From Bacteroidota bacterium (GTDB lineage Bacteria > Bacteroidota > Bacteroidia > NORP154): a stretch of DNA of 64,000 nt. Of the stretch, positions 33,113-41,139 are shown piece after piece. Made by a program: the position numbers and the translations under genes. The notes below the pieces were generated by a model. The model was not told the DNA's origin. It made no database searches and was given only the letters and a program-made list of their open reading frames with translations. The stretch lies in contig JACZWC010000012.1 of assembly GCA_022572355.1 (NCBI GenBank), positions 1 to 64,000 on the forward strand, given 5' to 3'. How positions within the stretch are numbered: position 1 is the first letter of the stretch; the number at the start of each line of letters is the position of its first letter.

Positions 33113-34663
33113 TTACTCAACGATCATTTGTCCATGATCAATATGTCCAGTATTACCTATTAGTTGAAAAAAATACAGCCCGCTCTTTAAGTTCTCTCTT
33201 TCAATTATTATTTCTCCTCCGGTTACATTCTCAATCACACGTACAATTTGACCTGTTGAATTGTAAATGATCAGCCTGTGCTTTTCGTTATTTTCATTTT
33301 CAAATTCTACGGTTGTAAAAGCACTGAAAGGATTTGGAAATATCTTAATGCTATTCCCAGCATTTGTAACCGGATCGTCACTTATCCCAACGTTCTGATC
33401 AAAAGACAACGCACCCATATCAGCTATGGAGCCATCCGGATCATTGGGGCTACCGGGATCACCAGCATTAATGCAAGGTGAGCTCGATTGTAATCTAAAG
33501 TCATTATTGAGGGAATCCGTAAAAACAGGGCTTAAATCCATATTGCCAGTTCCAGCATAGCCACCTTGTATATTGCTGTATGTTACACCTGCATAGCTCG
33601 CGAAAGGATCAAATACAACTACGCTTGAAGAGGTATTACCCCAAATTATGGAGTTAGAGATAGTAACCAGGGACCCGTCGTTAATGGATATTCCATACCC
33701 GCCATTGTAAACAATCGTATTGTTAATTATTGTTGCAGATGAATTAGACAATTGTATCCCATTAGGAGAATCCCCATAGGATCCGGTTATCACGTTGTGG
33801 GCTATATAAGGAGAACCCCCAATGCAGGCAATACCGCTACCGATAACAACGTAGTTTCCACCGTTGTAAATCAAATTATTATTGGTAATGATCGCTGATG
33901 AGTTTTTACAATAAATACCGCCGCCATCTGCAAAAGAGACCCTATTAGAATCAATTAAATTATGATCAATGGTTGGGGAGGAGTTAATACAGCAAATCCC
34001 CCCTCCATCACCATCCAGCCAGCTAGCACCATATCCGTTTCTTATAGTGAACCCGGTTATTAATGCAGCGGCGCCTTCGCCATTGGTAAAGGTGACGACA
34101 CTGCTGCTGTCTCTGCCATTAATTATAGTTTGGCTGATATAAGAATCATCACCAGTTGTGAGGTACAAAGAAGCAACAACGATGTTCTTCCCCGTGAAAT
34201 TGATGTTCTCAAAATAAGTTCCCGGTGAAACAAGTACAGTATCCCCGGTATTTGCGGCGTCAATACCCTGTTGAATTGTCAGAAAATCGTTGGGAATATT
34301 AATGACAAACACAGGAGGAGGACTGCTTACCACAATGCTCGCATCCATGTGGGCGCCAGGCCCTGGATGACAGGTATAATTGTATGTTCCAGGAACAGTT
34401 ACTACGTAAGAGAACCCTCCACTACCGATAGTTGATGAGCTCCATGAGGCCGCCCCCGAAGGGATGGTTGTTGAGGCAGATGTATGCTGTCCATTTCCAT
34501 TTACCCACTTGATCGTATCTCCAGTAACGGCGGTTGCAAGAGAAGGAACAAACCCTTCTACAGGAGTGCTATTGGCAGTAATAATGACAACAGTTGCACT
34601 GGCTATATTAACTGTAAATATGAATATGAACAACAAACCGATGACGAAATTCCTTCTTTCCAT
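33113..34663 (-). CDS. Secreted cupredoxin-like plus right-handed beta-helix protein, T9SS substrate
   Basis: A 516-residue secreted protein heading the seven-gene operon. Order: signal peptide (to ~24); a plastocyanin-like cupredoxin domain at ~24-114 with candidate copper ligands His60 (GQHTSAS), Cys98 and His105/Met106 (YTCHPGPGAHM); a right-handed parallel beta-helix at ~118-400 typical of polysaccharide-binding or pectate-lyase-like proteins (IQQGIDAANTGDTVLVSPGTY, then repeated ITNN/IIWGNT rungs); the motif SPCINAGDP; and a T9SS sorting domain (IFPNPFSAFTTVEFENENNE ... GLYFFQL). The copper site is non-canonical: a CHPGPGAHM order replaces the usual C-x2-H-x4-M. Catalytic residues of polysaccharide lyases are not evident. 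Confidence 0.87.
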   Translation of the reverse strand: MERRNFVIGLLFIFIFTVNIASATVVIITANSTPVEGFVPSLATAVTGDTIKWVNGNGQHTSASTTIPSGAASWSSSTIGSGGFSYVVTVPGTYNYTCHPGPGAHMDASIVVSSPPPVFVINIPNDFLTIQQGIDAANTGDTVLVSPGTYFENINFTGKNIVVASLYLTTGDDSYISQTIINGRDSSSVVTFTNGEGAAALITGFTIRNGYGASWLDGDGGGICCINSSPTIDHNLIDSNRVSFADGGGIYCKNSSAIITNNNLIYNGGNYVVIGSGIACIGGSPYIAHNVITGSYGDSPNGIQLSNSSATIINNTIVYNGGYGISINDGSLVTISNSIIWGNTSSSVVVFDPFASYAGVTYSNIQGGYAGTGNMDLSPVFTDSLNNDFRLQSSSPCINAGDPGSPNDPDGSIADMGALSFDQNVGISDDPVTNAGNSIKIFPNPFSAFTTVEFENENNEKHRLIIYNSTGQIVRVIENVTGGEIIIERENLKSGLYFFQLIGNTGHIDHGQMIVE

Positions 34664-34728
34664 GACAAATGATTTAAGTTTAGTAATTGATGTGAAACCA
34701 AAACAGCGTATGTTGGCCCTTTCTTAAA

Positions 34729-34736
34729 CAAAGGTA
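34729..34736 (-). promoter_or_regulatory. Candidate -7 element for the seven-gene T9SS operon
   Basis: TACCTTTG on the minus strand matches TAnnTTTG exactly, about 65 bp upstream of the ATG at 34663; a TTTG lies 14 bp further upstream, closer than the usual 17-23 bp. All seven genes down to 22483 are separated by 4-28 bp and would be served by it. Confidence 0.45.
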
Positions 34737-34772
34737 GATAGAGCCATTACCAAAGTAAATGGACAATTACCG

Positions 34773-35654
34773 CTAAAGCTGGTACTTTTTCTGGAGGTTA
34801 TCTCTGAAGTCACTGGGGGAAACACCGATCTTATTCTTAAAAAACCGGCTGAAATACGAAGGATCCTCATAATTAAGGAAATAGGCAATTTCCTTGTTGC
34901 TGAACTCAGAATACATCAACAAGCGCTTGGATTCTAAGATGATTCTGTCACTGATCAGGTCACTGGCCGTTATCCCCCTAATCTTTCTGGTTTCTTCATT
35001 TAAATGTTCGGGAGTAGTGGAGAGCAAATCCGCATATTCTTTTACCAAGTGAAGCTTTCTGTAGTTCTTCTCGATCAAAATCTTGAAGTTGTACACGAGC
35101 TCAGATGACACGTTACCCCCTGAGCTGCTATCTCCTTTTAGCTGGTCAAAGAAGCCTTTACTTTTCAATAAGATTATATTCAAATAGGACCTGATAACGG
35201 GTTCTTTTAATTCATTGTCACTCTGGTGCTCATTTTTGATGCTTTCAACCAGATTCTTGAATATCAGAAATTCCTCCTTCGATAGATTTAAGATCGGCTT
35301 TGTGGTGTTGTTGTTCAAAAATGGAAGCTCGTACAATATGTTCTTGTTCGGGAGATTTAGGTAATAAAAATCCCTTGAGAAAAAGAGCACGTATCCGAAT
35401 GAATCTAGCTCTCGCTTTACCTTGTGCACCTGGCCCGGGGAAACAAAGTGAACACTGTTCGATTCAATTGGAAAAGTTTCAAAGTCTATTTCATGCGTGC
35501 CTCCACCCTTAATAAATAGAAATATCTCATAATAATTGTGCCGGTGAGGAACGGAGGTGTCGTAACTCTCCCTTAGCTCTAATGACACCAGCTCAAAAGC
35601 GATACTGGAATCGTCGTCATTTGTGAAATCATGTATAGGGATTTGTTCGCTCAT
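34773..35654 (-). CDS. AraC-family transcriptional regulator
   Basis: A 293-residue cytoplasmic regulator. N-terminal cupin-like sensing domain (VPHRHNYYEIFLFIKGGGTHEIDF at about 35-58) and a C-terminal double helix-turn-helix with LVKEYADLLSTTPEHLNEETRK and the AraC signature SNKEIAYFLNYEDPSYFSRF...GVSPSDFR. It starts 19 bp after the intradiol dioxygenase-like gene on the same strand and is probably co-transcribed. It may control that gene or the divergent surroundings; the ligand is unknown. Confidence 0.93.
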   Translation of the reverse strand: MSEQIPIHDFTNDDDSSIAFELVSLELRESYDTSVPHRHNYYEIFLFIKGGGTHEIDFETFPIESNSVHFVSPGQVHKVKRELDSFGYVLFFSRDFYYLNLPNKNILYELPFLNNNTTKPILNLSKEEFLIFKNLVESIKNEHQSDNELKEPVIRSYLNIILLKSKGFFDQLKGDSSSGGNVSSELVYNFKILIEKNYRKLHLVKEYADLLSTTPEHLNEETRKIRGITASDLISDRIILESKRLLMYSEFSNKEIAYFLNYEDPSYFSRFFKNKIGVSPSDFRDNLQKKYQL

Positions 35655-35673
35655 CTGGAATAAGGGGTAATCA

Positions 35674-36285
35674 TCAGCTTGGCGTTAATCGAATGTTAAA
35701 TATTCCCGTCTTGTTTCCGTTACTATCTACCGCAAGTGTGACAGTTCTCTCAGCTGCATCTTCTTGGGAAGCCCAGGGATCAGATGATATGAAAGGGTCT
35801 CCTGCAAAGTATAACTGAGTGACTAGATCGTTGTGGTTACTCGCCGTTATTTTAAAATGAATGTGACCTGGGCGATAATCGCTACCACCGCCCAATAAGT
35901 ACTGACCTGGAACAATTGTGATGAACTCGTAGCGCCCATTAGAATCTGTATTTATTTTTCCTCTGAAAGCATAATCGGCGCTGGAGTTGTCATAATCTCC
36001 TGTATGATCTGCGTGCCAGACATCAATTATTGCTTCGCTCAAGGGCGTTTCACAATCAACGCCGTATACGGTACCGCTTAATGTTAAAAGAGTTCCCAAC
36101 TGATTGTTCACATTAAGGTCAGCACGAAATGGTGCGCTTTCCCGATAATACGGTCCCAGTATATCGTCGGACGTGGTGCACTTGTTTATTTCTTTATCCT
36201 TTGAGCAACCATTCATGCCAATCAAAGGAGTTGCTGCTATAAGCAGAGCGCCTTTTTTGATGAACTCCCTTCGGTTGTTACTCAT
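35674..36285 (-). CDS. Intradiol ring-cleavage dioxygenase-like lipoprotein with Tat-type signal
   Basis: A 203-residue exported protein. The N-terminus has a twin-arginine motif (NNRREFIKKG), a hydrophobic core and a lipobox ending at Cys27 (IGMNGC). The mature domain is the intradiol dioxygenase beta-sandwich: ILGPYYRESAPFR, then candidate Fe(III) ligands Tyr in GDYDN, Tyr in VPGQYLL and two His in RPGHIHF. Classical enzymes open catechol or protocatechuate between the hydroxyls in the cytosol. This is shorter and exported, like the secreted lipoprotein subgroup whose substrates are largely unknown. No other aromatic catabolic genes are nearby. Tat export fits a protein folding with its metal inside the cell. 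Confidence 0.87.
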   Translation of the reverse strand: MSNNRREFIKKGALLIAATPLIGMNGCSKDKEINKCTTSDDILGPYYRESAPFRADLNVNNQLGTLLTLSGTVYGVDCETPLSEAIIDVWHADHTGDYDNSSADYAFRGKINTDSNGRYEFITIVPGQYLLGGGSDYRPGHIHFKITASNHNDLVTQLYFAGDPFISSDPWASQEDAAERTVTLAVDSNGNKTGIFNIRLTPS

Positions 36286-36465
36286 TTTTTCTGGGGTTAA
36301 GCCTGAAATGGTTAATACGCTTAAGAAATCGCCTTTGTTACGGAAATATTAACCTAACTAACGCCTCCTTTTGCCAGATATTTTAGATGAATAGGCAGTT
36401 AAGAAATACAAAAACAATCGGCCGTCGATATTTTCTGTCTTCGACTGCACCTACTCGCCATTTTA

Positions 36466-37998
36466 TTACTTTTTCGGTGTTCGCGAATGCTCCCCTTTGG
36501 GTCGCATTTGCGGAAAAAATATCACATCCTGAATGGAATGTGAATTGGTCATGATCATCACCAACCTGTCTATACCTATTCCTAATCCGGCTGTTGGAGG
36601 CATTCCGTATTCAAGAGACTGAAGAAATTCTTCGTCCAACACCATTGCTTCTTCGTCTCCGCGCTTGCCAAGCTCCAACTGGTGCTCAAATCGCTCTCTT
36701 TGATCTTCAGGATCATTGAGCTCAGAAAATGCGTTGCACAATTCCTTGCCGTTACAGATTGCTTCAAATCGCTCTACCAGGCCTTCCTTTTCCCTGTGTT
36801 TTTTTGCCAATGGCGACATCTCAACCGGATAATCCGTTATGAACGTTGGCTGAATGAGATTGGCTTCTGCTTTTTCGCCAAAGATCTCATCAATGATTTT
36901 GCCCTTCCCCATTTTTTCGTCCACATGTACACCAAGCGATTGGGCCGTTTTGAAGAGCTCCTTTTCGTCCATGTTTGAAATATCCACACCTGCGTAGGTT
37001 TGAATTGCCTCAAACATGGTTAACCTTTTCCAGGGCCGTTTGAAATCAATTTCATTTTCCCCAACCGTAATCTTCGTTTTTCCGTGTAAATCCAGTGCAA
37101 CCTTCTCAACCATTTCCTCAACCAAATCCATCATCCAGTTGTAGTCTTTGTAAGCTACATAGAGCTCCATTTGTGTGAACTCCGGATTGTGAAACCTGTC
37201 CATCCCCTCATTTCTAAAATCCTTGGCAAACTCATAAACGCCCTTAAATCCACCCACGATCAGCCTTTTCAGGTAGAGCTCATTGGCAATTCGCAGATAC
37301 AATGGGATATCAAGCGCATTATGGTGTGTTTTAAATGGCCTGGCTGCAGCTCCCCCATAAAGTGGCTGCAGAATTGGTGTCTCTACTTCCAAATTATCCT
37401 TGTCATTTAAAAACTCTCGAATGGAATTGATGATTTTTGATCTCTTTACAAACACGTCCATTGCCCCCGCATTCACAATTAAATCCAGCGAACGCTGTCG
37501 GTAACGCTGCTCGGCATCCGTAAATGCATCAAATGTTTCCCCCTCCTTTTCCTTAACAATAGGAAGCGGCCGTAGCGATTTGCAAAGCACAGTGAGCTCA
37601 GAAACATGGATGGAAATCTCACCAACTTTGGTTGTAAACACATAGCCTTTCACTCCGATAATGTCTCCTATATCGAGATATTTCTTAAAGACCTGGTTGT
37701 ACAATGATTTGTCCTCTCCCGGGCAAATTTCATCTCTTCTGATGTAAAGTTGTATCCGGCCAGTAACATCCTGTAGCTCCAAGAAAGAGGCGTTTCCCAT
37801 CACGCGCCTGCTCATTATCCTGCCTGCAATACTGACGTTCTTATAATCCTGCTTTCTCTTTTCATAATTGTCCAGAATACCCTTGGCTGAAACATTGACT
37901 TCATAGGTCTCGGCAGGGTAGGGGTCGATCCCCAATTTCCTTATTTCTTCTAAGGAGTGCCGTCTAACAAGTTCTTGTTCTGAAAGATTTACAGTCAT
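36466..37998 (-). CDS. lysS: Lysyl-tRNA synthetase, class II
   Basis: A 510-residue cytoplasmic enzyme charging tRNA-Lys. N-terminal OB-fold anticodon-binding domain ([20 protein letters not shown]), class II motif 1 region, motif 2 ([20 protein letters not shown]), and motif 3 ([20 protein letters not shown]) near the C-terminus. The start at 37998 is chosen over an ATG at 38061: homologues begin near [18 protein letters not shown], and an exact -7 promoter box (38015-38022) lies inside the longer reading. Length fits Bacteroidota LysS. Divergent from the isomerase gene at 38204. Confidence 0.97.
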   Translation of the reverse strand: MTVNLSEQELVRRHSLEEIRKLGIDPYPAETYEVNVSAKGILDNYEKRKQDYKNVSIAGRIMSRRVMGNASFLELQDVTGRIQLYIRRDEICPGEDKSLYNQVFKKYLDIGDIIGVKGYVFTTKVGEISIHVSELTVLCKSLRPLPIVKEKEGETFDAFTDAEQRYRQRSLDLIVNAGAMDVFVKRSKIINSIREFLNDKDNLEVETPILQPLYGGAAARPFKTHHNALDIPLYLRIANELYLKRLIVGGFKGVYEFAKDFRNEGMDRFHNPEFTQMELYVAYKDYNWMMDLVEEMVEKVALDLHGKTKITVGENEIDFKRPWKRLTMFEAIQTYAGVDISNMDEKELFKTAQSLGVHVDEKMGKGKIIDEIFGEKAEANLIQPTFITDYPVEMSPLAKKHREKEGLVERFEAICNGKELCNAFSELNDPEDQRERFEHQLELGKRGDEEAMVLDEEFLQSLEYGMPPTAGLGIGIDRLVMIMTNSHSIQDVIFFPQMRPKGEHSRTPKK

Positions 37999-38014
37999 TG
38001 ATAAAAATTTTGCC

Positions 38015-38022
38015 CAAAGATA
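38015..38022 (-). promoter_or_regulatory. Candidate -7 promoter element of lysS
   Basis: TATCTTTG on the minus strand matches TAnnTTTG and lies 17-24 bp upstream of the ATG at 37998, implying a very short leader. No clear -33 element at the usual distance. It argues against the longer lysS start at 38061. Confidence 0.5.
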
Positions 38023-38203
38023 ATCAAAACAATAGAGGGTTGATTGTGGCGTTATCCCCATGCACGATCAGAGATTCTCTCTGAAAAATGGTAATTTCGC
38101 GACAAATAAATAATAGGATGAAACGAGCCATGCCAAAAGCTATGACACAAGGGGATGACTATTGGCGAGTTCCATGTGACCACTAAAAATAAATTATGAA
38201 CAC

Positions 38204-39187
38204 ATGAAAACATTAATAGAAAATTTTTCGGGGCAATTAACGGAAGCTGTTAGCATTGGTGAGGCGGCGGATTTAACGCCTTGCAATAAAACGTTGACAA
38301 ATGTGCTTGTGAGTGGATTGGGTGGATCTGGTATAGGCGGGACGATTGTTTCACAATTGGTAGCTGGAGATGCCAGCGTTCCAATAAACGTGAATAAGGA
38401 ATATGGGATTCCGAAATACATAGACAAGAACAGCCTGGTAATTATTTCTTCTTACTCAGGAAATACTGAAGAGACTTTACAGTCTATGGAATACGCTATG
38501 GCCTCAGGGGCAGAAGTTGCCTGTATTACCTCTGGCGGCGAAGTACTAAAAATTGCCCAGGAGAATAATTTAAATCACATTGTTGTTCCGGGCGGCATGC
38601 CTCCGCGGTCATGTTTGGGTTATTCGCTGACTCAACTACTCTATTTATTGGACCACTATGGAATAACATCCTATGACTTTCGAAAGGATTTGAATGCGTC
38701 GATTGATCTTCTGGTTCAGGAAGAAGACAGCATTAAAGTTGAGGCGAAGCATGTTGCTGAGTCGCTCCAGAATAAAATACCGATTATCTATTCCACTTCA
38801 AGCTTTGAGGGGGTCTCTATACGATTTAGACAACAGATCAACGAAAATTCTAAAATGCTATGCTGGCACCATGTTTTCCCGGAGATGAATCACAACGAAT
38901 TGGTAGGTTGGAGAGACAAGTCCGAAAGTATTGCCGTAGTTCTTCTGCGAAATGACAATGATCCTGAAAGAGTAAAGACCCGGATTGAGATTTGCAGGGA
39001 TATTTTTTCTAAGTATACCTCCACGATCATAGAAATCAACTCAAAAGGAAGCTCAACGCTTGAAAACACGTTTTATCACATTCATCTCGGCGATTGGATC
39101 TCCTGGTATCTTTCAGAAATTAATCAGGTTGATGCCATGGAAATCGACGTGATCAATTTTCTTAAGAACGAACTGTCCAAGCAATAA
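38204..39187 (+). CDS. Bifunctional phosphoglucose/phosphomannose isomerase-like SIS-domain protein
   Basis: A 327-residue cytoplasmic SIS-domain isomerase interconverting hexose-6-phosphates (glucose-6-P or mannose-6-P with fructose-6-P). Motifs: GLGGSGIGGTIVSQL at about 43-57, the sugar-phosphate loop VIISSYSGNTEETLQ at about 84-98, GGMPPRSCLGYS, and the family's catalytic region VFPEMNHNELVGW. Length fits the archaeal/bacterial bifunctional PGI/PMI family (~300-350). First gene of an operon with lipB (8-bp gap) and a serine hydrolase (6-bp gap). Confidence 0.93.
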   Translation: MKTLIENFSGQLTEAVSIGEAADLTPCNKTLTNVLVSGLGGSGIGGTIVSQLVAGDASVPINVNKEYGIPKYIDKNSLVIISSYSGNTEETLQSMEYAMASGAEVACITSGGEVLKIAQENNLNHIVVPGGMPPRSCLGYSLTQLLYLLDHYGITSYDFRKDLNASIDLLVQEEDSIKVEAKHVAESLQNKIPIIYSTSSFEGVSIRFRQQINENSKMLCWHHVFPEMNHNELVGWRDKSESIAVVLLRNDNDPERVKTRIEICRDIFSKYTSTIIEINSKGSSTLENTFYHIHLGDWISWYLSEINQVDAMEIDVINFLKNELSKQ

Positions 39188-39195
39188 ATATCGAT

Positions 39196-39927
39196 ATGCA
39201 ACAGGTTTCCTATATTGATTTAGGGCTTATCGATTATAAGGAGGGGTGGGACTTTCAGGAGAAAATTTTCTCTGAGCTCGTGCAACGTAAAATTGATAAT
39301 AGAAATCTTCCAAAATCTGAACAACACGACACTGTAAGCAGTTTGATCTTTTGTGAACATCCCCATGTCTACACGCTAGGCAAAACAGGTTCAGAGGGGA
39401 ATTTGTTATTGGACAAGAAACAGCTTGAGGATAGGGGAGCCGATTTTTACAAAATCAATAGGGGAGGAGATATAACGTATCACGGTCCCGGGCAAATTGT
39501 TGGATACCCAATTTTTGATTTGGATAATTTCTTCACGGATATTGGTAAATATCTCAGGATTCTGGAAGAGGCTGTGATGCGCACACTCAGTGATTTTGGC
39601 ATTACTGCGGGCCGCCTTGAAGGATGTACCGGTGTTTGGCTTGATTCTTCCAACGCCGCTCAGGCGAGAAAGATCTGTGCTATTGGGGTCAGAAGCAGCC
39701 GCTGGGTGACAATGCATGGGTTTGCATTCAATGTAAATACTGATTTAGATTATTTCAAAAACATTATCCCATGTGGAATTGATGATAAACAAGTAACCTC
39801 CATGAAAAAAGAACTGGGGAATGAAATTGATATGGAGAAGGTGAAAGATAGTGTCAAAGGTCATTTTGAAGAACTTTTCGAAATGGAGTTAACGCCAAAA
39901 ATTGATTTATTAGAGACCGCTAAATAA
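39196..39927 (+). CDS. lipB: Octanoyl-(ACP):protein transferase LipB
   Basis: A 243-residue enzyme moving octanoate from acyl carrier protein to lipoyl domains, the first step of lipoate synthesis. Signatures: EHPHVYTLGKTG, RGGDITYHGPGQIVGYPI, KICAIGVRSSRWVTMHGFAF with the conserved Lys, and IIPCGI carrying the catalytic Cys. A short C-terminal extension after the catalytic core is helical. Cytoplasmic; second gene of a three-gene plus-strand operon. Confidence 0.97.
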   Translation: MQQVSYIDLGLIDYKEGWDFQEKIFSELVQRKIDNRNLPKSEQHDTVSSLIFCEHPHVYTLGKTGSEGNLLLDKKQLEDRGADFYKINRGGDITYHGPGQIVGYPIFDLDNFFTDIGKYLRILEEAVMRTLSDFGITAGRLEGCTGVWLDSSNAAQARKICAIGVRSSRWVTMHGFAFNVNTDLDYFKNIIPCGIDDKQVTSMKKELGNEIDMEKVKDSVKGHFEELFEMELTPKIDLLETAK

Positions 39928-39933
39928 CTATCT

Positions 39934-41094
39934 GTGAAACTTCTTATAAAAATCGCAAAAGGTTTTTTAATCTTTCTGGCGCTGCTCAATGCATTGATCT
40001 TGATGAGCGGAAACAAACATCTATATAAGGGGGTTGTCAATACGTATATGAAGGGTAAAATGGGGGCTGATATAGATGAGTATCAAATTTTTGATAACCG
40101 AGAGGTTAAAGCCGGCACCCATCGGCCGTGGCCAACTGGATTGGATTACAATAAAAAGCCCATTCCTGAAAAGCATTTGAGCGCCATTGAAAACAGCAAC
40201 ACCATTGCTTACTTGCTCATTAAAAACGACTCCATTAGAGTAGAGCAATACTGGAGTGGTTATGGTGACACTTCTGTTACCAATACATTCTCAATGGCAA
40301 AAACCTTTATCGGTATGCTGGTGGGTATAGCTATTGAGGAGGGCATGATTGAATCTGTAAATCAAAAGGTAGGTGATTTTTTCCCAGAATATAAAGAAGG
40401 CATGGCTGCAGAGCTTACGATTAAGCATTTGCTAACCATGAGCTCAGGAATAAACTTTGACGAAAGCTATGTAAGCCCCTTCGCCTATCCTGCCAAGGCG
40501 TACTTTGGAAGTGATTTGAAAGCCACTGTTGCCGAATACGAGGTTGTTGAAACACCGGGTGAACTGTTTGAATACCTGAGCGGAAACACTCAGCTGCTAT
40601 CATTTGTAGTGGAGGCCGCAACCGGAATAAAAGTTGCTGACTATTTTTCAGAAAAGCTATGGATACCACTGGGTGCCAAAAGGCCTGCTTATTGGAGCCT
40701 GGATGATGAAGATGGCTTTGAAAAGGCATATTGCTGCTTCAATTCAAATGCCCGTGATTTGGCGCGACTCGGACAACTATATCTCAAGAAGGGAAATTGG
40801 TTTGGGGAGCAATTAATCCCGGCACAATACGTAGAGAAATCGATTGTTCCAGCCAAACTGATAGAAAAAGATGACGGAACTGTCTTGACCAGATATGGAT
40901 ACTCCTGGTGGATGCTGGATTACAAAGATCACCACATTTACTTTGCTCAGGGAATGCTAGGACAATACATCATAGTTATCCCGGATAATAATACCATAAT
41001 CGTACGGTTGGCAAGCAAAAGAACAAAGGAAAAAAGAGGCCGGTTTCCAGTGACGCTGTATACCCTTCTAGATCACGCTTTAGAGTACCACTAA
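39934..41094 (+). CDS. Beta-lactamase-related serine hydrolase (class C/esterase type), membrane-anchored
   Basis: A 386-residue protein with GTG start 6 bp after lipB. An N-terminal hydrophobic segment (about 5-27) serves as signal or anchor. The catalytic domain has the SxxK motif FSMAKTFIGM, a YxN/YxS-type YLSGNTQ, and late TRYGYSWWMLD; DLARLGQLYLKKG is typical of the penicillin-binding protein/beta-lactamase family. Such enzymes cleave peptides, esters or lactones in the periplasm; the substrate here is unknown. Possible roles are peptidoglycan turnover or esterase activity. Confidence 0.9.
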   Translation: MKLLIKIAKGFLIFLALLNALILMSGNKHLYKGVVNTYMKGKMGADIDEYQIFDNREVKAGTHRPWPTGLDYNKKPIPEKHLSAIENSNTIAYLLIKNDSIRVEQYWSGYGDTSVTNTFSMAKTFIGMLVGIAIEEGMIESVNQKVGDFFPEYKEGMAAELTIKHLLTMSSGINFDESYVSPFAYPAKAYFGSDLKATVAEYEVVETPGELFEYLSGNTQLLSFVVEAATGIKVADYFSEKLWIPLGAKRPAYWSLDDEDGFEKAYCCFNSNARDLARLGQLYLKKGNWFGEQLIPAQYVEKSIVPAKLIEKDDGTVLTRYGYSWWMLDYKDHHIYFAQGMLGQYIIVIPDNNTIIVRLASKRTKEKRGRFPVTLYTLLDHALEYH

Positions 41095-41139
41095 ACCCAA
41101 GCTGGATTGTATTATACGGGGCTAATCCCTTTGGGATCC

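Noticed and set aside
37999-38061. Longer lysS start (ATG at 38061)
   Set aside because: The extra 21 residues are not LysS-like and contain the candidate -7 promoter box.
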